From: Bacillus pumilus
Lineage (GTDB): Bacteria > Bacillota > Bacilli > Bacillales > Bacillaceae
Reading direction: 5' to 3'
Assembly (NCBI RefSeq): GCF_009937765.1
Contig: NZ_CP047089.1
Location: forward strand, 1,300,272-1,364,271
DNA: 64,000 nucleotides
This document shows, in pieces, positions 24,425-32,930 of the stretch (position 1 is its first letter; each line of letters starts with the position of its first letter). The translations under genes were made by a program, and so were the position numbers. Under the pieces are notes generated by a model that saw only the letters and a list, made by a program, of their open reading frames with translations, did no database searches and was not told where the DNA came from.

Positions 24425-25235
24425 AGAAAACAAAGAAATGAATCGAGAATTTACAAATAAAGTTTTTAGTTATAGAAATAAAACACACATATCTAAGAAT
24501 TTTAGTAGAAAAGATTTTTCTAAATCATGGAATGTAAATGTTATATTTGAAAATACAATATTTGAACAAACCAATTTTGATTATTCACGTATTGAAAATT
24601 GTACCTTTATTAACTGCATATTTAAAAATTGTTTTTTAGTAAAAACACAATTAATAGATTCCAGTTTTAAGAACTGCACTTTTGATAATCTATCTTTGGA
24701 TAGATGTAATATACAAAGTAGTCGTTTTATTGATAATACCTACAATAAAACTTTCCTATATCCAAATTTTAAAAAAACAAGCAAAGGCTTTAAAGTAACC
24801 GAAATTGAGTTTAACACAGTAATTTCTGTACAATTAAAAAAAGCACTTGAAACAGCATTGAAAAACGAATTCATTAGACACTCTAACACTTTATTTTTAA
24901 AGAAAAGTCAGCACTTAAATACCTTTCAAAAAAGAAGTTTAAGGAAAATCACTCCTAAAGAAGCCAAAAAACTAGGCTTAAGTAAAAAAGAAAGACTCGA
25001 AGAAAACAGACGACGTAAAAAAGAAAAAAAACAGTGGCTACTAAACACATATAAAGATTCCCTTGAAGGAAAAAATAGAAAAATTTCAAAATCAGCATTA
25101 AATGTACTAACTACAAATTATAACGAACAACAACTAATATGTGGTCTTGAATTTGCAGCTCATTCAATTATCAAAAAATTTAATAATTTGAGTTATTTGA
25201 TTAAAGTCATTGACGAAATAACAAGTAAGAAGTGA
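24414..25235 (+). CDS. Pentapeptide-repeat protein with basic C-terminal region
   Basis: 273 residues from ATG 24414; TTG 24399 would add five. Seen: about 12-14 pentapeptide-type repeats with Phe or Leu at the centre (FENTIFEQTNF, CTFINCIFKNCF, SSFKNCTFDNLSL, residues 35-115), predicting a right-handed quadrilateral beta-helix. Then a Lys/Arg-rich helical region (KKERLEENRRRKKEKKQWL) and a helical end. Known: some pentapeptide proteins mimic DNA or protect gyrase; many have no known role. Very AT-rich, like its surroundings. Overlaps the 39-residue peptide upstream, suggesting a two-gene unit. Confidence 0.65.
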   Translation: MNFKENKEMNREFTNKVFSYRNKTHISKNFSRKDFSKSWNVNVIFENTIFEQTNFDYSRIENCTFINCIFKNCFLVKTQLIDSSFKNCTFDNLSLDRCNIQSSRFIDNTYNKTFLYPNFKKTSKGFKVTEIEFNTVISVQLKKALETALKNEFIRHSNTLFLKKSQHLNTFQKRSLRKITPKEAKKLGLSKKERLEENRRRKKEKKQWLLNTYKDSLEGKNRKISKSALNVLTTNYNEQQLICGLEFAAHSIIKKFNNLSYLIKVIDEITSKK

Positions 25236-25357
25236 ATCTATCTATCATAATAATCCTTAAAATCTTAAGTATAAATGAGCAGCATTTATACAGATCTTCC
25301 TTTGTTTCTTGGATATTCTATCGTTTACAAGGAAAAAGGGGAATTCGCATTTGCGGC

Positions 25358-25385
25358 AGCCGTTCAATAAGAGCGGCTATTTTTT
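25358..25385 (+). terminator. Terminator between the pentapeptide gene and rap
   Basis: AGCCGTTC (25358-25365) pairs with GAGCGGCT (25371-25378, one G-T), followed by T6. Confidence 0.75.
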
Positions 25386-25648
25386 ATGTATATTTGATTT
25401 ATAGGTAGTCCACCCCTGCAATCAAAAATGAAACCCCTGTTATTAATATGCTCACATGTATGCCCCTAATCACTTTCTGGATGGTTCAGAGAAATGGCTA
25501 TACTGATTAAAATAGATTTTGAATTATATATCTTTAGTCGTTATCCTCTTGTCCGAAAGAGTAAGGAAATGTAACTATATACCCTTTTTAAAGATTCAAT
25601 TATTTGGCATAATTACAGAAAATTCTGTTGTTATTGGAGGGGAAATGT

Positions 25649-26836
25649 TTGGGTTTTGATAGGATTCCATATGACTTAGTTTCAACTCGTCTTAATTTTT
25701 GGTATACAGCTATTAAAAACAATCTAATTACAGAAGCAAAAGAAATAAAAAAAGAAGTTGAACAATTGATAGATAATATGGAAGAAAATCAAGATGTGTT
25801 GATGTACTATCAATTATTAGATTTTAGACATGAATTAATGCTGTCTTATATGAGATCGGAGGATTTGAAAGAAGTTAATGAGACGTATGAACAGCTTCGA
25901 CAGTTTGATGGGAATCTTACTGGAATGCTTGAATACTATTTTTTCTTTTTTATGGGAATGTATGAGTTTAGACAAAGGGAATTAACGACTGCTATAAGTG
26001 CTTATAGAATAGCAGAAACGAAACTAAATGGTATTGAAGATGAAATTGAGCATGCGGAATTTTATTTTAAAATATCAGAAGTTTATTATTATATGAAACA
26101 AACCTTTTTCTCTTTAAATTACGCTAAGAGAGCATTAAGAATTTATAGCAAGTATAATAGTTATGCGGATCATATAATTCATGTTCAATGCATAATGGCT
26201 GGTAATTTGATGGATATCCTAGATTACGAAGGTGCTCTTAATCAATTTCGAGAGAATTTAAACATAGCTAGAAAATTAAATAAGTCACACTTAGTCGGTA
26301 CATCTCATTTGAATTTGGGAATCTGCTGTATTGCTCGTGAAAATTATGAAGAAGCAGAAAAACATTTGATGTGCTCAATTAAAATCTTTGAAGAAGATAA
26401 TCATAGCTTTTTACCGAAAGCGTTATTTAATATGGCTCACGCACTATGTAAAAATGAGAGAAGCAGGGATGCCAAGCCTTATTTAGAAAAAGGCGTTTTT
26501 TTGGCGAAAATGAATAATGACTTGGAATATATTAATAAATTCAATATACTTAAATCACTATATGTGAAGGAAGAAAAGTACTTGTTAGATCAATGCTTTG
26601 TTTTCTTTAAGGAAAGGCAAATGTTTGCAGATATTGAAGATTTCGCATTAGAAATTGCCGAATATTATCGAGGGCAAAAGAGGTATGAATTGGCGAGCGA
26701 ATATTATCATATTGTTAATGTCGCTCGAAAAGAAATAAAAAAAGGAGAGATTATATATGAAAATCAAAATGATTTTATTGGGAACGATCATGACAGCAGC
26801 GGTCTTTACATCAGTGGTGTTGTTGGGAGCAATTGA
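25649..26836 (+). CDS. rapI: RapI-like tetratricopeptide regulator
   Basis: 395 residues from TTG 25649, chosen because TTGGAGGGG ends 7 nt upstream; ICEBs1 RapI has 391. Seen: N-terminal helical bundle (about 1-70), then TPR motifs (for example AEFYFKISEVYYYMKQTFFS, SHLNLGICCIARENYEEAEK, ALFNMAHALCKNERSRDAKP). Known: RapI activates ICEBs1 through ImmA-dependent loss of ImmR and is inhibited by the PhrI pentapeptide. The last 80 bases overlap phr. With immA apparently frameshifted, RapI may no longer be able to trigger this element itself, but might act on a resident helper. Confidence 0.88.
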   Translation: MGFDRIPYDLVSTRLNFWYTAIKNNLITEAKEIKKEVEQLIDNMEENQDVLMYYQLLDFRHELMLSYMRSEDLKEVNETYEQLRQFDGNLTGMLEYYFFFFMGMYEFRQRELTTAISAYRIAETKLNGIEDEIEHAEFYFKISEVYYYMKQTFFSLNYAKRALRIYSKYNSYADHIIHVQCIMAGNLMDILDYEGALNQFRENLNIARKLNKSHLVGTSHLNLGICCIARENYEEAEKHLMCSIKIFEEDNHSFLPKALFNMAHALCKNERSRDAKPYLEKGVFLAKMNNDLEYINKFNILKSLYVKEEKYLLDQCFVFFKERQMFADIEDFALEIAEYYRGQKRYELASEYYHIVNVARKEIKKGEIIYENQNDFIGNDHDSSGLYISGVVGSN

Positions 26837-26906
26837 TTCAGAGAAGAACTTTGGCTTATTTAAAACAGAAAATGTTAAGGTGTTGGCTGAAAGAGTAGGA
26901 AGCTAA
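26757..26906 (+). CDS. phrI: Phr signalling peptide precursor
   Basis: 49 residues, ATG 26757 with AAAGGAGAG upstream, overlapping the 3' end of rapI as in rap-phr pairs. Seen: basic start, hydrophobic export core (MILLGTIMTAAVFTSVVLLG) and an end of LAERVGS. Known: Phr precursors are secreted and cut to a pentapeptide, and ICEBs1 PhrI gives DRVGA from its C-terminus. By alignment the mature peptide here should be ERVGS, differing at positions 1 and 5. Confidence 0.82.
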   Translation: MKIKMILLGTIMTAAVFTSVVLLGAIDSEKNFGLFKTENVKVLAERVGS

Positions 26907-27028
26907 TAATAGAAAAACAAAAATCTATATTAATATAACTTTTTAGAATTGTTCTACTTGCCCTTTAAATGTCCTGAACTGACGTGAAGATAATGTAATG
27001 GACGCAATTATCAATATTAATATGGAAT

Positions 27029-27044
27029 AAAATCAACTTTTCGT
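27029..27044. promoter_or_regulatory. Operator-like copy near the right end
   Basis: AAAATCAACTTTTCGT matches the inverse of the operator copy at 13959-13974 over 16 bp, and lies 20 bp inside attR. Rest of 26907-27063: no gene seen. Confidence 0.5.
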
Positions 27045-27063
27045 AAGTGGTATTACAAATTTT

Positions 27064-27123
27064 CTAGGTTGAGGGCCTAGTGGGTGAATAACCCGTGGAG
27101 GTTCAAGTCCTCTCGGCCGCATC
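27064..27123 (+). repeat. attR, 60-bp direct repeat
   Basis: Identical to 11726-11785. The upstream tRNA half is absent, so this is not a functional tRNA gene but the displaced 3' end. Confidence 0.95.
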
Positions 27124-27128
27124 TAAGA

Positions 27129-27158
27129 AACCAAAGGTTGTAGACCTTTGGTTTTTTT
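27129..27158 (+). terminator. Terminator following attR
   Basis: AACCAAAGGT (27129-27138) pairs with ACCTTTGGTT (27144-27153), then a T run. This is probably the original tRNA operon terminator displaced by integration. The remainder to 27280 holds only the upstream region of the hydrolase, with TGATAAAAT as likely -10. Confidence 0.85.
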
Positions 27159-27280
27159 GTGTGTTCGAAGTAATTGAACCGTTATTTATGACAGTTTACG
27201 CTGATGCTAAATTCAGTGGAACAAAGAATATTGCTAAAATTGTGATAAAATATTGAAGGGTAGGAAAGGGGAAATAATAC

Positions 27281-28081
27281 ATGTCAATTTATCATAAAGT
27301 CATTGGAGAAGGATTTCCGATCGTTATATTGCATGGTTGGACACTTGACCATCAAGTGATGTTACATGCATTGGAACCGGTATTTGAAAAACAAAGCGGT
27401 TGGAAAAGAATATACATAGACTTACCAGGGATGGGACGTTCCGAGGCGAATCCATCTATTCAGAACTCTGATGATATGTTAGAAGCGGTATTGCGTCTTT
27501 TGGACGAGATGATTCCTGATGAACAGTTTATTGTTTGTGGTTATTCATATGGAGGGTACATAGCTAGAGGGATCGTTCATTCACGCCGGGAAACCGTTCG
27601 TGGATTACTGCTTGTAGCCCCAATGACTATACCTGTATTCGATAAAAGAGTCGTGCCAGAGAAGATCGTTCTAAAAAGTGACAACAGCTTCATATCACAG
27701 CTCTCTTCAGAGGAGACGGATGAGTTTTGCTCCATGGCAATTGTGCAAGGAAAAACGGAATGGGAAAGATTTCGAGATGAAATTTACCTTCCTTCTAAAC
27801 AAACAAATCATGAATTCATCAATAACATTCTTCAAAATGGGTATGGCTATACCTTCGACATTTCATCTGAATTTCAGTATCCCACGCTCATTATCACAGG
27901 GCGTCAAGACAATGTAGTCGGATATCACGATGCGTGGCGGCTGATTGAAGACTATCCAAGGGCAACTTTTGCAGTGCTTGATATGGGTGGCCACAACCTG
28001 CAAATCGAACAACCCGATGTATTTAACTCATTAGTTTATAACTGGTTAAAGAGACTTGAGTCGGAAAAAGTGAAGAAATAG
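27281..28081 (+). CDS. Alpha/beta hydrolase
   Basis: 266-residue alpha/beta-fold hydrolase. Seen: oxyanion region HGWTLDHQ (about residue 18), nucleophile elbow GYSYGG with Ser (about 90), Asp in TGRQDNVVGY (about 210) and catalytic His in DMGGHNLQIEQP (about 238). Substrate unknown; no signal peptide, so cytoplasmic. It lies between attR and a decayed att copy, so it may be cargo of an older element at the same tRNA site. Start ATG has AAAGGGGAA upstream. Confidence 0.8.
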   Translation: MSIYHKVIGEGFPIVILHGWTLDHQVMLHALEPVFEKQSGWKRIYIDLPGMGRSEANPSIQNSDDMLEAVLRLLDEMIPDEQFIVCGYSYGGYIARGIVHSRRETVRGLLLVAPMTIPVFDKRVVPEKIVLKSDNSFISQLSSEETDEFCSMAIVQGKTEWERFRDEIYLPSKQTNHEFINNILQNGYGYTFDISSEFQYPTLIITGRQDNVVGYHDAWRLIEDYPRATFAVLDMGGHNLQIEQPDVFNSLVYNWLKRLESEKVKK

Positions 28082-28118
28082 CTTAGATCTTGTGCAAAAG
28101 TTGTGTAAATCGGAGTCA

Positions 28119-28161
28119 CGGCTGAATAATTCAAGGAGGTTTAAGTCCTCTCGATTACTTC
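28119..28161 (+). repeat. Decayed third copy of the tRNA-Leu 3' end
   Basis: GGCTGAATAATTCAAGGAGG then TTTAAGTCCTCTCG resembles the attR segment GGGTGAATAACCCGTGGAGG then TTCAAGTCCTCTCG, with about a dozen differences, and is followed by a terminator like those after attL and attR. It marks an earlier integration or the original right edge. The rest of 28199-28442 is AT-rich with no gene seen. Confidence 0.75.
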
Positions 28162-28170
28162 TAAAAAATA

Positions 28171-28198
28171 TCAAGGGTACACTACCCTTGGTATTTTT
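28171..28198 (+). terminator. Terminator after the decayed att copy
   Basis: TCAAGGGTAC...TACCCTTG hairpin followed by GTATTTTTG. Confidence 0.75.
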
Positions 28199-28442
28199 GT
28201 GCTCTTTTATTAGAAAGAGATCACAAGATACATCGATTATAATATAAGCTTCTCTTTTGTATGAACGAATCCATTTCAAATTATCTTAGCTGTGAAATCT
28301 TAAATAATAACCTCTAAAAAATAGTTTTCAGTCATGATTGGGTTGTTTTCAATCATTTTCCATATTGTTAAATAAAGGTGATGATGAGATAATTTGATAA
28401 AAAGTAATTAAGTTTCATAAGATCAACCAAAGGAGTTATCAC

Positions 28443-28820
28443 ATGATAAAAAGGTTTTCTCTAGTTTTACTTACTCTCATGATGTCTATAGTTGTTATGT
28501 TAGTGGCTGCCAGAAATTCCTCAGGGGATAATGTCATTTCATTTGATCAGCCTCACATCTTAATAATATCAATTGGAATAATGGTATGTTTATTCATACC
28601 TCCGTTAGTGATGTCCTTTTTCAGTCACTTGATTGTGAGAACTATATCGAGTGTATACCAATGTTTTATTGTTCTATCTTTTCTGGGACTCATTCCAATA
28701 GGATTTCTTATTCCAGATTTTTTAACAGTTGTTGTTTCTGTGTTAGGAACTTTAGCCAGCCTAGCTAGTCTTATAGTAACTTTAAGAAATGAAAGGAATA
28801 AAGATGCCAATCTTAACTGA
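28443..28820 (+). CDS. Small integral membrane protein, unknown
   Basis: 125 residues with four hydrophobic segments: residues 5-22 (FSLVLLTLMMSIVVMLVA), 38-60, 65-90 and 92-112, and a basic-acidic tail (RNERNKDANLN). AAAGGAG lies 8 nt before ATG. No family recognised. Monocistronic, upstream of the cspC promoter. Confidence 0.6.
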   Translation: MIKRFSLVLLTLMMSIVVMLVAARNSSGDNVISFDQPHILIISIGIMVCLFIPPLVMSFFSHLIVRTISSVYQCFIVLSFLGLIPIGFLIPDFLTVVVSVLGTLASLASLIVTLRNERNKDANLN

Positions 28821-28964
28821 AATAAAACGACATCAATTTCCTAAGAGTATGAACTTACTTTATTCTTTTCATGATTAAAAGCACATTTTGCAGTAAAAAT
28901 ATCTTAAAGTGTGAGAAGAAAAAAGGTAAATATGATCGTTGATTTTCTTCTTTTAAATCCTAAA

Positions 28965-28993
28965 TTGCAATTATTTCCGCTTCATGTTACAAT
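28965..28993 (+). promoter_or_regulatory. cspC promoter and start of its long 5' leader
   Basis: TTGCAA (28965-28970), 17-bp spacer, TACAAT (28988-28993) preceded by TGT (extended -10). Transcription should start near 29000, giving a leader of over 110 nt before ATG 29114. Long leaders are usual for cold-shock genes, where temperature-dependent folding controls translation. Confidence 0.75.
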
Positions 28994-29113
28994 AAGAATA
29001 ATTATTTTTGTTCGGCGTAAAGGATAGCATGAAGAAAGACTTTTCGTCTTGAGGATACTTTGGGCAAGGATAGTATAATACATTGTGTGATAACGCACTA
29101 GGAGGCAACAAAC

Positions 29114-29317
29114 ATGGAACAAGGTACAGTAAAATGGTTTAACGCAGAAAAAGGTTTTGGATTTATCGAACGTGAAGAAGGCGACGATGTATTCGTACAT
29201 TTCTCAGCTATCCAAGGCGACGGATTCAAATCTTTAGACGAAGGTCAAAAAGTATCATTTGACGTAGAGCAAGGTTCTCGTGGAGCTCAAGCTGCTAACG
29301 TTCAAAAAATTGCTTAA
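29114..29317 (+). CDS. cspC: Cold-shock protein CspC
   Basis: 67-residue OB-fold RNA chaperone. Seen: RNP1 KGFGFIE (residues 13-19) and RNP2 VFVHFSA (residues 27-33). The sequence, including the start [20 protein letters not shown] and the end [11 protein letters not shown], is closest to B. subtilis CspC as I recall it; CspB/CspD are the alternatives. AGGAGGC lies 9 nt before ATG. Single gene with its own promoter, long leader and terminator. Confidence 0.93.
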   Translation: MEQGTVKWFNAEKGFGFIEREEGDDVFVHFSAIQGDGFKSLDEGQKVSFDVEQGSRGAQAANVQKIA

Positions 29318-29330
29318 TCTTCATTCTATC

Positions 29331-29363
29331 AAAACAGGTTCTCTGTAGAGAGCCTGTTTTTTT
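29331..29363 (+). terminator. Terminator of cspC
   Basis: AAAACAGGTTCTCT (29331-29344) pairs with AGAGAGCCTGTTTT (29347-29360), followed by T. Confidence 0.92.
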
Positions 29364-29385
29364 GTGCTTTCATTTATTTCTGCAA

Positions 29386-29415
29386 TAAAAAACCCTACTC
29401 AACGTACAAGTAGGG
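29386..29415 (-). terminator. Minus-strand terminator downstream of ydeB
   Basis: CCCTACT/AGTAGGG stem (29393-29415) with a T6 run on the minus strand, about 190 bp past the ydeB stop. Confidence 0.6.
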
Positions 29416-29605
29416 AGATGTTACAAGGTAATCGTAAAAAAATTCATGCTTCAAAGGTTTATCAACAGTATAGCATATTGGATTTACAATATGCGGAATT
29501 TGCCTAAATAAATTCTTTTTTCTTTAATAAAATTGAAGGATGGATTGGTTCGAGAGAACATGTATTCAAAAATGGTGAGGGATACCGTAAAGAACGGCAT
29601 AGTTC

Positions 29606-30067
29606 TTAACAGAAACTTTTGATTTGTTTTTCTGTAATCCCTTCGATGACTTCTAATTCACTTAGTAAAAATTCATGGGCTTCATCTAGCATTTTCTTTT
29701 CACTTGCATTTAGTGCTTTCTCTTTCTTCATCCGCATTAGATCACGCACAACTTCTGCACCGTCTTGGATGTCACCCGTTTTTATTTTGTTTGTATTAAT
29801 TGTATGGCGTTCTTTCCAAGTCAGTAATTGATCTGATTTGCCATGCTGGAAAACGTGCATCACATTGTTTAACGCCAGTAGATCTGTAACAGGTCTAATA
29901 CGTGAACCCGATATTTTCCGTGTCGGAATCATCACTTTCATATGACTGATTGACATTTTGATCACATAATACTGTTGCTTTTCATCAGAGAATTCTTTTT
30001 CTTCAATGGCTTCAATTATACCTGCTCCGTGCATTGGATAAACAATGTTATCACCAATTTGAAACAT
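29606..30067 (-). CDS. ydeB: CarD-family transcription regulator YdeB
   Basis: 153 residues from ATG 30067. That length equals YdeB, and GGAGGCGGAT precedes it, so the in-frame start at 30082 is rejected. Seen: N-terminal RNA-polymerase-interacting Tudor-like domain (FQIGDNIVYPMHGAGIIEAI, residues 2-21) and a helical C-terminal DNA-binding domain. Known: CarD/CdnL proteins bind the polymerase beta subunit and stabilise open complexes, often at rRNA promoters. Single gene. Confidence 0.88.
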   Translation of the reverse strand: MFQIGDNIVYPMHGAGIIEAIEEKEFSDEKQQYYVIKMSISHMKVMIPTRKISGSRIRPVTDLLALNNVMHVFQHGKSDQLLTWKERHTINTNKIKTGDIQDGAEVVRDLMRMKKEKALNASEKKMLDEAHEFLLSELEVIEGITEKQIKSFC

Positions 30068-30261
30068 ATCATCCGCCTCCATATCATGTATCTACTTTAA
30101 GGGTACCACACTTGGAGATAAAATAATCAAATTTTCAATAATATCATGTTTATTTATTTTTTGTCAATAAATTTAGTTCTAAAAAAGAGAGAATTTTTAT
30201 GGGAGATTTTTGATCAACTTCTCAAGAATCCTTGCTACAAGAAAAACAAAATATCCACCAT

Positions 30262-30296
30262 TAAAAAAAGACCAGCCATTGAGCTGGTCTTTCCAA
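30262..30296. terminator. Bidirectional terminator after adhA
   Basis: AAAGACCAGC/GCTGGTCTTT stem (about 30267-30292) with an A7 run on its left, a T run for leftward transcription from adhA. Confidence 0.85.
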
Positions 30297-30307
30297 ATAG
30301 AATCCGA

Positions 30308-31357
30308 TCATAATGTTGAGATATCAATCACAAACCGATAACGCACATCACTTTTTAGCACACGTTCATACGCTTCATCAATTTGATTTGCGTTGATTAC
30401 TTCAATTTGTGGTGCGATCTTGTGAGCAGCTGCGAAATCGAGCATTTCTTGTGTTTCTTGGATGCCGCCAACGAGTGAACCTGCAATGCTGCGGCGGCCG
30501 GAAATTAATGAAAAGACGTGGAATTGATCTGGATTAGGCGGTGCACCGACATTCACTAAGGTTCCATCCACGCGAAGTAAGGACAAATAGGCGTCTACAT
30601 TGATATTGGCAGAGACTGTATTGAGAATGAGGTCGTATTGACCGGCTAATGTTTTAAATGTATCGGGATCACTTGTAGCAAAATAGTCTTTTGCACCAAA
30701 TGACAGTGCCTCTTCTTTTTTATTCATCGAGCGGCTCAATACCGTGACTTCAGCTCCAAGTGCACGTGCGAATTGAATGGCCACATGACCGAGCCCACCC
30801 ATCCCGACGATGGCGACTTTTTTACCCGGGCCTGCCTTCCAGTGCTTTAACGGAGAATAAGTGGTAATGCCAGCGCAGAGGAGAGGACTTGCGGCATCAA
30901 GGGATAGTTGATCTGGAATGCTGACGACAAAACGCTCTGTCACGACAATCTTCTGACTATAGCCGCCATAAGTTGGTTCCCCGTCATAATCAATGCTATT
31001 ATAGGTTTGGACGACTCCTTTCGTACAATATTGCTCGTCTCCATTTTGGCAATATTCACAGGTGCCGCAGGAATCCACAAAGCAACCAACGCCTACACGG
31101 TCTCCAATCTGAAATTTCGTCACATCATCACCGACAGCCGCAACAACTCCAGTAATCTCATGACCCGGAACCATTGGGAAAATACCGCCGCCCCATTCAT
31201 CAAAGGCGCTGTGGATATCTGAATGACAGATTCCGCTAAATTGAATATCAATTAAAATATCATGTGGACGAAGCGCTCTTCGTTCAATGGTTGTCCGTTC
31301 AAAATTCGCTTTTGCATGTGAAACACTTAAAACGTTTGATTGGTGCGTCTGACACAT
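30308..31357 (-). CDS. adhA: Zinc-dependent alcohol/aldehyde dehydrogenase AdhA
   Basis: 349-residue medium-chain dehydrogenase, the same length as B. subtilis AdhA. Seen: catalytic zinc site with GICHSDIHS (about residues 43-51) and PGHEITG (about 67), structural zinc Cys cluster in [15 protein letters not shown] (about 96-110), and NAD(P) motif [10 protein letters not shown] (about 183). Known: in B. subtilis it is induced by formaldehyde and methylglyoxal through AdhR and helps remove reactive aldehydes. Divergent from adhR, with a MerR-type operator in its promoter. Confidence 0.92.
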   Translation of the reverse strand: MCQTHQSNVLSVSHAKANFERTTIERRALRPHDILIDIQFSGICHSDIHSAFDEWGGGIFPMVPGHEITGVVAAVGDDVTKFQIGDRVGVGCFVDSCGTCEYCQNGDEQYCTKGVVQTYNSIDYDGEPTYGGYSQKIVVTERFVVSIPDQLSLDAASPLLCAGITTYSPLKHWKAGPGKKVAIVGMGGLGHVAIQFARALGAEVTVLSRSMNKKEEALSFGAKDYFATSDPDTFKTLAGQYDLILNTVSANINVDAYLSLLRVDGTLVNVGAPPNPDQFHVFSLISGRRSIAGSLVGGIQETQEMLDFAAAHKIAPQIEVINANQIDEAYERVLKSDVRYRFVIDISTL

Positions 31358-31400
31358 TCTGGATCATCCTTTCAAAAGTAAGATTCTGTTTTACTTCTAT

Positions 31401-31431
31401 ACTGTACGTCTTAAAGTGAACTCTAAGTCAA
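31401..31431 (-). promoter_or_regulatory. adhA promoter with AdhR (MerR-type) operator
   Basis: On the minus strand TTGACT, 19-bp spacer, TACAGT. The spacer contains TAGAGTTCACTTTAAG, a dyad of CTTAGAG/CTTTAAG type. A 19-bp spacer with an operator inside is the hallmark of promoters activated by MerR proteins through DNA untwisting. AdhR binding is inferred. Confidence 0.82.
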
Positions 31432-31574
31432 TGGAGAACCCTCTTCAGGCTTTTCAACATCCTTAAATAAAGAATTGAGCCAAAAGCATCTTGCGTTCTC
31501 TATCAAATTGGAGATGATAAAAAGAAGGAATTTCATTTTTCATAAGGTGAGAGAAGAAGAGAAGGGTGAAAACA

Positions 31575-31976
31575 ATGAAAATAGCACAAGCCGCCAAGCA
31601 GCTCGATTTATCTACTGCTACGCTCAGATACTACGAGAATATTGGGTTAATTCGACCGATCCGTCGTGATGAAAGCGGTATTCGTGATTATGCAGAAGAG
31701 GATATTCAGTGGATTGAATTTATCAAATGTATGAGAAATGCGGGTCTCTCAATTGATGCACTTCGAGAATATACGGCTTTATTTATTGAGGGCGAGGATC
31801 ATACCCTGTCCTCGCGAAAAAGTATTTTGGTCAATGAGCGAGAAAGACTTGTAGAAAAGCAAAAGGAAATCGAAGAGACGATTAAGCGATTAGATTACAA
31901 GATAGAAAGTTATGAAGATATTATCCACAGTTATGAACAAAAGCTCGTTCATCAACTAAAAACCAATTCCATTTGA
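31575..31976 (+). CDS. adhR: MerR-family aldehyde-responsive activator AdhR
   Basis: 133 residues from ATG 31575, with AGAAGGGTG upstream. Seen: MerR helix-turn-helix (IAQAAKQLDLSTATLRYYEN, residues 3-22), wing RRDESGIRDY, a long dimerisation coiled coil, and one Cys at residue 52 (FIKCMRN). Known: B. subtilis AdhR senses carbonyl compounds through Cys52. Finding Cys exactly at 52 supports both the start and the identity. It should activate adhA across the divergent region. Confidence 0.9.
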   Translation: MKIAQAAKQLDLSTATLRYYENIGLIRPIRRDESGIRDYAEEDIQWIEFIKCMRNAGLSIDALREYTALFIEGEDHTLSSRKSILVNERERLVEKQKEIEETIKRLDYKIESYEDIIHSYEQKLVHQLKTNSI

Positions 31977-31982
31977 ATGAAG

Positions 31983-32010
31983 AAAAACCTGTGACAAGTC
32001 ACAGGTTTTC
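31983..32010. terminator. Convergent terminator between adhR and bglS
   Basis: AAAACCTGTGAC, AA, GTCACAGGTTTT: a perfect 12-bp stem, usable from both strands. Confidence 0.92.
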
Positions 32011-32018
32011 TGATGTGG

Positions 32019-32750
32019 TTATCTTTTTGTGTAACGCACCCAGTTATAATGTGCGTGGAGTGGTGTAACACCGTTATAGGAGCCGAGCCATTCATCGACA
32101 CCTGCACCATTCCACAGGTTCATCATAATCTTTCCTGGCGTTTGAGGGATTTGAGTAGTGGCAGTATGTTTTAATTGTCCGTCCACATACCATTTAATCG
32201 AGTTAGGCTGCCAGTCAAATGCATACGTGTGATAAGAGTTTGCTGCATCAAAACCAAGGTTGACGATCTTTTCATGATTTCCTACACCATTGGTATAGTA
32301 GTTAAACTGAACCTTTGTCGTATCTTTTCCTAGAAATTCGATGTCAATTTCATCCCAAGGCGTACCATCCGTCGGTCCTGTATAAGTAAAGAACGAAGAC
32401 ACGATCCCCACATTTTTGGCTGGTTTCATGCTGACTTCATAAAGCCCGTAGCCATATGTTTGAGTAGAACGGTTTTCTCCGCAGTCAAACTTATTATAGG
32501 AAGGACTTGTGAGCGATAATCGCATTTCACCTAACGACGTCATCGAGACATTGTTTGCACGCCACGTACAGTTAAACATATTTCCATTCGAGTACCCATC
32601 GGCTTTTTGCCATAACCCCGTATTATAGTTGTTAAAAGGCTCATAAAACGATCCACCCGTTTGGGCAGAGGCACCCGCAGTAAATGTGGATAAACTCAAG
32701 ACGATTCCAGTGACAAGTAGCATCAACATTCGTTTCACACGGTAAGACAT
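32019..32750 (-). CDS. bglS: Secreted beta-1,3-1,4-glucanase (lichenase)
   Basis: 243-residue glycoside hydrolase family 16 enzyme that cuts mixed-linkage beta-glucans such as lichenan and cereal glucan outside the cell. Seen: signal peptide (basic start MSYRVKRM, hydrophobic core, likely cleavage after AGASA at about residue 29) and active site DEIDIEFLG (about 133-141), with both catalytic Glu. Mature length about 214 residues is normal. A cre site lies 24 bp upstream of the start, indicating CcpA repression, as known for bglS. Confidence 0.94.
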   Translation of the reverse strand: MSYRVKRMLMLLVTGIVLSLSTFTAGASAQTGGSFYEPFNNYNTGLWQKADGYSNGNMFNCTWRANNVSMTSLGEMRLSLTSPSYNKFDCGENRSTQTYGYGLYEVSMKPAKNVGIVSSFFTYTGPTDGTPWDEIDIEFLGKDTTKVQFNYYTNGVGNHEKIVNLGFDAANSYHTYAFDWQPNSIKWYVDGQLKHTATTQIPQTPGKIMMNLWNGAGVDEWLGSYNGVTPLHAHYNWVRYTKR

Positions 32751-32773
32751 GTAGGCATTCCCCTCTCTTGTTT

Positions 32774-32787
32774 TGAAAGCGTTTTCT
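32774..32787 (-). promoter_or_regulatory. cre site upstream of bglS
   Basis: TGAAAGCGTTTTCT, a strong cre match between promoter and start of bglS. The rest of 32788-32930 is AT-rich upstream sequence with no gene seen. Confidence 0.82.
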
Positions 32788-32930
32788 TAATTGATCATAC
32801 CTGATTCTCTCGAAATCGAAAATCGGTCTAATATATGATATTAAGGAGGATTTTTTACTAGATTCTTCTCTTATTTCATAGGAAGTTATGAAAGAAAATG
32901 ATCTTTTTCAAGCGAATTACTAAAGAATGA

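Noticed and set aside
25350-25368. ComA-box-like TTGCGGCAGCCGTTCAA upstream of rap
   Set aside because: The right half does not match CCGCAA and the sequence is better explained as a terminator stem 280 bp from rap.
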